Part shown: positions 59,440-64,000 of the stretch, piece after piece | Layout: each line of letters opens with the position of its first letter | How positions within the stretch are numbered: the first letter of the stretch is position 1 | Assembly (NCBI RefSeq): GCF_000247815.1 | Contig: NC_021681.1 | Location: forward strand, 4,674,914 to 4,738,913 | Direction: 5' to 3' | Source: Ficedula albicollis | Lineage: Eukaryota > Chordata > Aves > Passeriformes > Muscicapidae | DNA: 64,000 bases | The notes under the pieces: model-generated | The model's input: only the letters and a program-made list of their open reading frames with translations | The model's database searches: none | What the model was told of the DNA's origin: nothing | Program-made: the position numbers and the translations under genes

Positions 59440-59485
59440 GTTAGACTCAGTGATCTGAGAGATCATTTCCAGGCTAAATGATTTG
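59440..59485 (+). mobile_element. Possible CR1 LINE terminal fragment
   Basis: GACTCAGTGATCTGAGAGAT followed by CATTTCCAGGCTAAATGATT resembles the forward CR1 3' terminus. It is very short, so the identification is tentative. Confidence 0.4.
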
Positions 59486-62400
59486 ATGGGGAAGAGGAGT
59501 TGCAGTTGTGAGGAACCTGGTTCCAGGTCTCCCAGCATTGGTCGTGAGGGATTTAAAACACCCAGACCTTGCTGGACACACTCTGCCACCTCTGCAGAAG
59601 AGCACATTTGTTCTTTGGCTGCTTAGGAGGGGGGGAGCACTTAATTTTCACTGCCCTAGTGCAGGGCAAGAAACCTTTGTCAAAAGGAGGGAGGAGTGTT
59701 ATATACTGGGGAAGAGGACTGAGAATCAGAGCCCTGTGGTCACCAGCACTGGCACCTGTGAATGTGTTTTGTGGATTAGGCAGCAGAACTGTGGGGAGAC
59801 AAGCTTTTAGCTGTTTCTGTGTTTGTCTTTTTGGGAGTGTCATGGGCTGCAGTTGTGTCCTGTGGTGGGACTGAGCCTGTCTGAAGGCTGTAGTTAAGTG
59901 TTATTTGCAGCTTCTCAGCTCATCTCTGTGGTTCAATCCATTGCTTTTGAGTTCTTGTATTAAATGTAGTGTGAGTAGTGATTGTGGGGGAGCTGCTGAT
60001 GTGCTTGAATACATTATTATTGCTGGTATTTCCTTCTCTGGCAAAGATGAAAGTGAATCCTTCTTCCACGTATTACCTTTAGCATACTTTTGTGAGGCTG
60101 CTCAAACTCAGGTTAACTATTTTAGTAAATGTCTCAGCCAAGCTAAAACACCCACCATTACTTGTGTTGTCTGATTGTGTCAGAGAAATATGAACCTGAC
60201 ACCCCCTTTGCTGGGTCACAGATTCCTGGCAGGCACTGGAAAAAAATTCCCCATGTCTTTGCAATTCCCTGCACAAGGAGTGAATCAGCAGGGCAGGCAC
60301 GTGGGTAGTGGTGCAGGAGTGATTCCGTCTGGCTGCTGCCATCTGAACAGGCTCCTTCTCTTCTTTGGAGGCTGAGAGAGCAGAAACAGAGCTTTGGGGG
60401 GCATTTGCACTCTTGCTTAAATTTTTTTTTTTAGTCCCTGCTCCAGTCATTGCCCATAATGCCAAACCTCTGCAGCTGTTTCCAAACACTTCCTGATGCT
60501 GTGGAGACTTTGCTTGCATGATGAAGGCAGGATAGAGATAAAGGAGAGGGGAGCTGCTCTCTTCTTCAGCTGAGTACAGAAGAAAGAGAGCTGGATTTGA
60601 ACCTGGACAAAATGATTGATTTTTCACTTCAGTGATGACTGAAGAATCAGAACTGTGCTTCCTGACATGCTTGGTGTGAGTGGAGCTGTTGTCATTTATT
60701 TAAATGATAATTCAAAGCTGCTCTGCTTCGAAATGGGCCTTTGTGCAAACTAGGTTTGAATTCAGCACTTTATTGTATCAATGATCTTTGAAACAGCCAC
60801 TCAGAAATTCTACTGTGTCTTGTTAAATAAATGACAGTTTAAAATTTTCCTTAAAGCTGAGGTTTTCCTAGACCACAGATGTGGTGAGCTGGAAGGATTT
60901 TGGTGCTGGAGCCAGTCCTCGAGGTGGGAAGCTGATGCCTGAGCTCCTTCTGTCCCTCCAGTTTGCTCCAGCAGCCCCACAGGTTGTTTTCCTGCTGTGG
61001 AGCTTCACCTGGAACAGGCAGCAGCTGATCAGAGCTGCAGCTCTGAGGGTTCTGCTCAGGTGCCCTGCACCAGCATCTGTTGTACACCAGCTTCTTGTAG
61101 CACTGATTTTCTCCTGAAATACATTTGGTTTTCCATATCCTTCCTTCCAGCTTGTTACTTCACAGTCTCTTCTCTTGAGCACACTAAGGTATACTAAGGA
61201 ATAATTTGTTTTGGATCAGAACTGAGTATTGTGTCACTGAAAAGGTAGGATTTTTACTACAGTGAAAATTTTATTTTAAAATTACATCAGCAGAAGTGCA
61301 GTTTGGTTTGTTTTTTGTTTTGTTTTGTTTTTTTTTTTTTTTTTTAATTTTTAAAGTTTAATTTATAGCCTGAATACCACATGACAGTGTTGTTAATTTA
61401 GTGACTGGCCTCTCTAAGGGAGTGTGTGGTTTGGAGGGCCAAGTCTGATCTTGTCCAGTTTCAGATGCAGGTGAGTTGTTTAGCCTGACATCCTGCTCTT
61501 GCTCTTGTCAGACAGCTCAGAAAAAGTGCACAGATGGAGGAAGTAACAGGGTTTGCTTTAGAAAAATACAAAAGGCCACTCATGATGTTTTCTTTGTCCA
61601 ATGTACCATTTTGGCATTCAGTTTATCTGATGCACTTACTTACCTGCTATGGTTTATTTGGCTGGCTGATTGCATTTGTTGCAAAGAAGATATTTTTTGT
61701 TTTACCTATCCCCATTTGGATACCTAAGGACCCTATATCCACCTCTTTTCTGAGGCCTGATTAACAGGAGGGACATAGATTATGGTCCCCTGTACTACCA
61801 TCACCCCAAAATCAGCTTCAATATATATCTGTATATATAAATATATGTGTAGAGGAATATATACAGATATATATCAGTTTGATTTGGTGAATCTATTGTA
61901 TATGTATGTTTATAAGGCAAATACTTTATTTGATTTATACATCTCAAATGGGTGGCATGCCCTTGCTGCAATGTCTTCTAAGGGAGGCATTTGGAATTAA
62001 AATCCCCTGTATGTTGGCAGCTCAGGCCTGCTGTTAGGTTGCAGGAGACTTAATTTTTGTCCCCCATATTATGGTACAAAACAAGACAATCTTGCAGATA
62101 ACTTGCAACATCTGAAAGAGCAATCAGTAAGCAGATTTGGAAGAGTGTTGGGAATCACTGGCTGATTCACAAGTGCATCCCTGAAGCCACATTCAGATGG
62201 CAGGAATATTTGTAATTCCAGAGAAGGGCTTCAAGGCAGGGGATGTGTAGGTGGGTGCTGCACAGCTTGGAGTGCTCTTCCTCCTGCCTTCAAGTCATGA
62301 AACAACCAGCACGTGTCCAGTTTCTCCTGCTCTGCCAGAACATTGTGCTGCTTGTGCCTCTGATGATATTTTACAGAAATTGAATGCTTTCATGGTCGTT

Positions 62401-63710
62401 TATGGGGATACTGAATCTCCCTGAGCTTCACAACATAAACCAGAGTGCTGCTCCAGTCCAGGCTGCTGGCCTGACTTGTGTCCCTGTGTTGGGATTTGGC
62501 AGCATTCAGCCACTCTGTGAGATGCCAGGGAATGACAGCCCCTGTTGTTTTAGTTCTGCTGGGCAGGATGCAGGTGCTGTGTTGTTGGGAACACAGTAAT
62601 TGAGAGGGGGGTGGCACTGCCTTGTCGTGGCTCTTGTAAATGACACTTATCGTGTGAGTCATGCCTTGAGATATGATGGGAAGCTGGTGGGCACCAGGAG
62701 GCCACTCATTTCCCAATGAAATTCCCATTTTCCTCTCAAACTGTTGTGAGAGGAGAAGGTCAACACAAAGATGTGTTGGCTCCTGTTCCAAAGGGGTAGC
62801 TTGTCATTTGAGTGAACAGAAAAATTGAGGGTACATTATTGTTTGTTACCTGTCATTGAGCAGTATCTTCTGTACATCTTTCTTTGTGCTTTTTACTCTG
62901 TAGCAGAGAGGCTGCCTGTTTCCTGGTGATCAGGAAAAAAAATCTCCAGAATACTACAAGGAGGGAGGAAATGCTAGCAGAGATCTTTTTGAATGGGGAA
63001 TGTGTCACGTAGATGTTTTATTGTGCTGTGATTGTAGCTCTAGCAGCTGTTTGTCCGTGTTTTTGCTCATGTTTTTGTTGAGGATTCAAAGAGGATTGTG
63101 GTGATACTCTGTTATTTTCTGCAAGTGGAGAAAGTTTGGCACCAAGTGGGGAAGCAACACAAGCCTCATTCAGAAGAGGAGTGCATCCTGTGGATCTCAG
63201 TGCTGAGCTCTTCAATGTGTGATTTGGGTAGAGTTGTTTTGAGTGGACTTAATGTGGATAGTGTGCTGAATTATGCTTTACAAACATAAGCTGTTCCTTT
63301 GTCCCCAAGGTCTTGTCTGATAAATGACAAGGAAAGCATCTAAGGCTTTTAAAGCTGTTTGGTACTAGAGCATGAAGCTTTTTGGACTAGAGCTACCCCC
63401 AAAGGATGTTGTGCTTAGGCCCTTTGTGTGAACAGAGAAGCAGATCTGGGAATTGTTCATTTGGTCTGGATTACTTTTATCACTGGAAATGTTTGTTGCT
63501 CCATCCCACAAATGCTGCTGCTGGCACAAATGAATGGGTGGCCCAGAAGTGGGAATGAGGAAGGGATTTGCTTCCTTTGGTGGAGGCGTCGGTGTCTGCG
63601 TTCCTCAGAGTTGAATTCACGCCTCCTTCCCCTCTGCTGGCAGGAGGAATGGTACATTCATGTACTCCATGCTTTTGTCCTGTGTTCAAATCACACTTTT
63701 TCTCTTCCAG

Positions 63711-63909
63711 GGCTTCCCCTAGCTATTGAGAACCATGTGTGACAACGGAGAACTGGAAGACAAGCCCCCTGCCCCTCCTGTCCGGATGAGCAGTGCAGGG
63801 GGCAAGGACCCATTGGCAACCAACAACAGCTTTAAACCCCTGCCCTCTGTCCCAGAAGAGAGGAAACCCAGACATAAAATCATCTCCATATTCTATAGCA
63901 ATGAAAAAG
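63711..63909 (+). CDS. PAK2: PAK2, first coding exon (partial gene)
   Basis: This exon lies between acceptor TCTCTTCCAG (ends 63710) and donor GTAAGA at 63910. ATG at 63735 (ACCATGT) starts a frame of 58 codons plus one base: MCDNGELEDKPPAPPVRMSS, then GGKDPL, KPLPSVPEERKPRHKIISIF and a terminal NEKG-type end. PAK2 is a p21-activated serine/threonine kinase that acts downstream of Rac1 and Cdc42 in cytoskeletal and survival signalling. The exon holds the NCK-binding proline motif (PPAPPVRM, residues 12-19) and the basic segment leading to the CRIB domain. The CRIB, autoinhibitory and kinase exons lie beyond the window. Compared with human PAK2 from memory, about five residues after VRMSS are absent and FSGT is replaced by FYSN. 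Confidence 0.95.
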
Positions 63910-64000
63910 GTAAGATGCCTCCTTTTCCCATTCCTACTTGTATTCCTTTACTCTCCTTGTAAGTTTTGGTAGTGCTTTAGGTGTCAGAGTCCAGCCTGAC
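63910..64000 (+). other. PAK2: PAK2 intron 2, start
   Basis: The donor GTAAGA is followed by 85 bases of pyrimidine-rich intronic sequence to the window end. In-frame stops confirm that the coding exon ended at 63909. Confidence 0.9.

Larger units (their letters stand above)
43966..63710 (+). other. PAK2: PAK2 upstream DNA / probable intron 1
   Basis: This is 19.7 kb without a supportable coding exon. It is mostly AT-rich and unique, with CR1 fragments at 44097-44290, 50341-50496, 53308-53702 and a weak one near 59440-59485, a (TA)n microsatellite at 49199-49239, AT-rich TATA runs near 61818-61875 and several poly-T or poly-A tracts (44618-44632, 54830-54843, 57371-57386, 61329-61345). It ends at a TTTTTCTCTTCCAG acceptor. 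All open frames inside are short and unrecognised. Confidence 0.55.

Noticed and set aside
60079..60627. 182-residue minus-strand open frame in the PAK2 upstream region
   Set aside because: No recognisable homology or domain, and ordinary AT-rich intronic surroundings. Likely chance.

Overview
This window is a vertebrate nuclear locus, almost certainly from a bird and plausibly a songbird. It has spliced genes with GT-AG introns, many degenerate 3' ends of CR1 LINEs of the avian type, and the gene order WDR53(-) FBXO45(+) NRROS(+) CEP19(-) PIGX(+) PAK2(+). That order and those orientations match the human 3q29 block (from memory). Species cannot be fixed from the sequence alone.

Layout: 69-1234 is WDR53 3'UTR and downstream DNA. 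1235-4750 carries the two WDR53 coding exons (minus strand). 4751-9670 is the WDR53/FBXO45 divergent promoter area, mostly lost in a 4,246-base pure C run. 9671-14560 is FBXO45 (three coding exons and a long 3'UTR). 14561-24182 is non-coding with CR1 remnants and local tandem duplications. 24183-26499 is NRROS. 26500-30095 is non-coding. 30096-30788 holds CEP19 coding exons (minus strand). About 32081-32618 is the CEP19/PIGX head-to-head promoter area, damaged by another C run. 33088-38070 is PIGX. 38071-42711 is non-coding, AT-rich, with a C run. 42712-43965 is a CpG-rich 38-bp minisatellite of 33 units. 43966-63710 is upstream DNA or intron 1 of PAK2. 63711-63909 is the first coding exon of PAK2, which continues past the window.

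The genes are not an operon and have unrelated roles: substrate-receptor-like proteins (WDR53, FBXO45), latent TGF-beta anchoring (NRROS), ciliogenesis (CEP19), GPI-anchor mannosylation (PIGX) and Rac/Cdc42 signalling (PAK2). Two head-to-head pairs, WDR53/FBXO45 and CEP19/PIGX, probably share bidirectional CpG promoters.

Five uninterrupted C runs total 6,776 bases (about 10.6% of the window). They are most likely assembly or gap-filling artefacts, and they remove the N-terminus of FBXO45 and probably exon 1 of PIGX. The most interesting apparently genuine signals are an 82-bp tandem duplication that copies the splice acceptor of PIGX exon 4, and the two-block 38-bp minisatellite upstream of PAK2. 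I found no evidence of a new multi-gene system.
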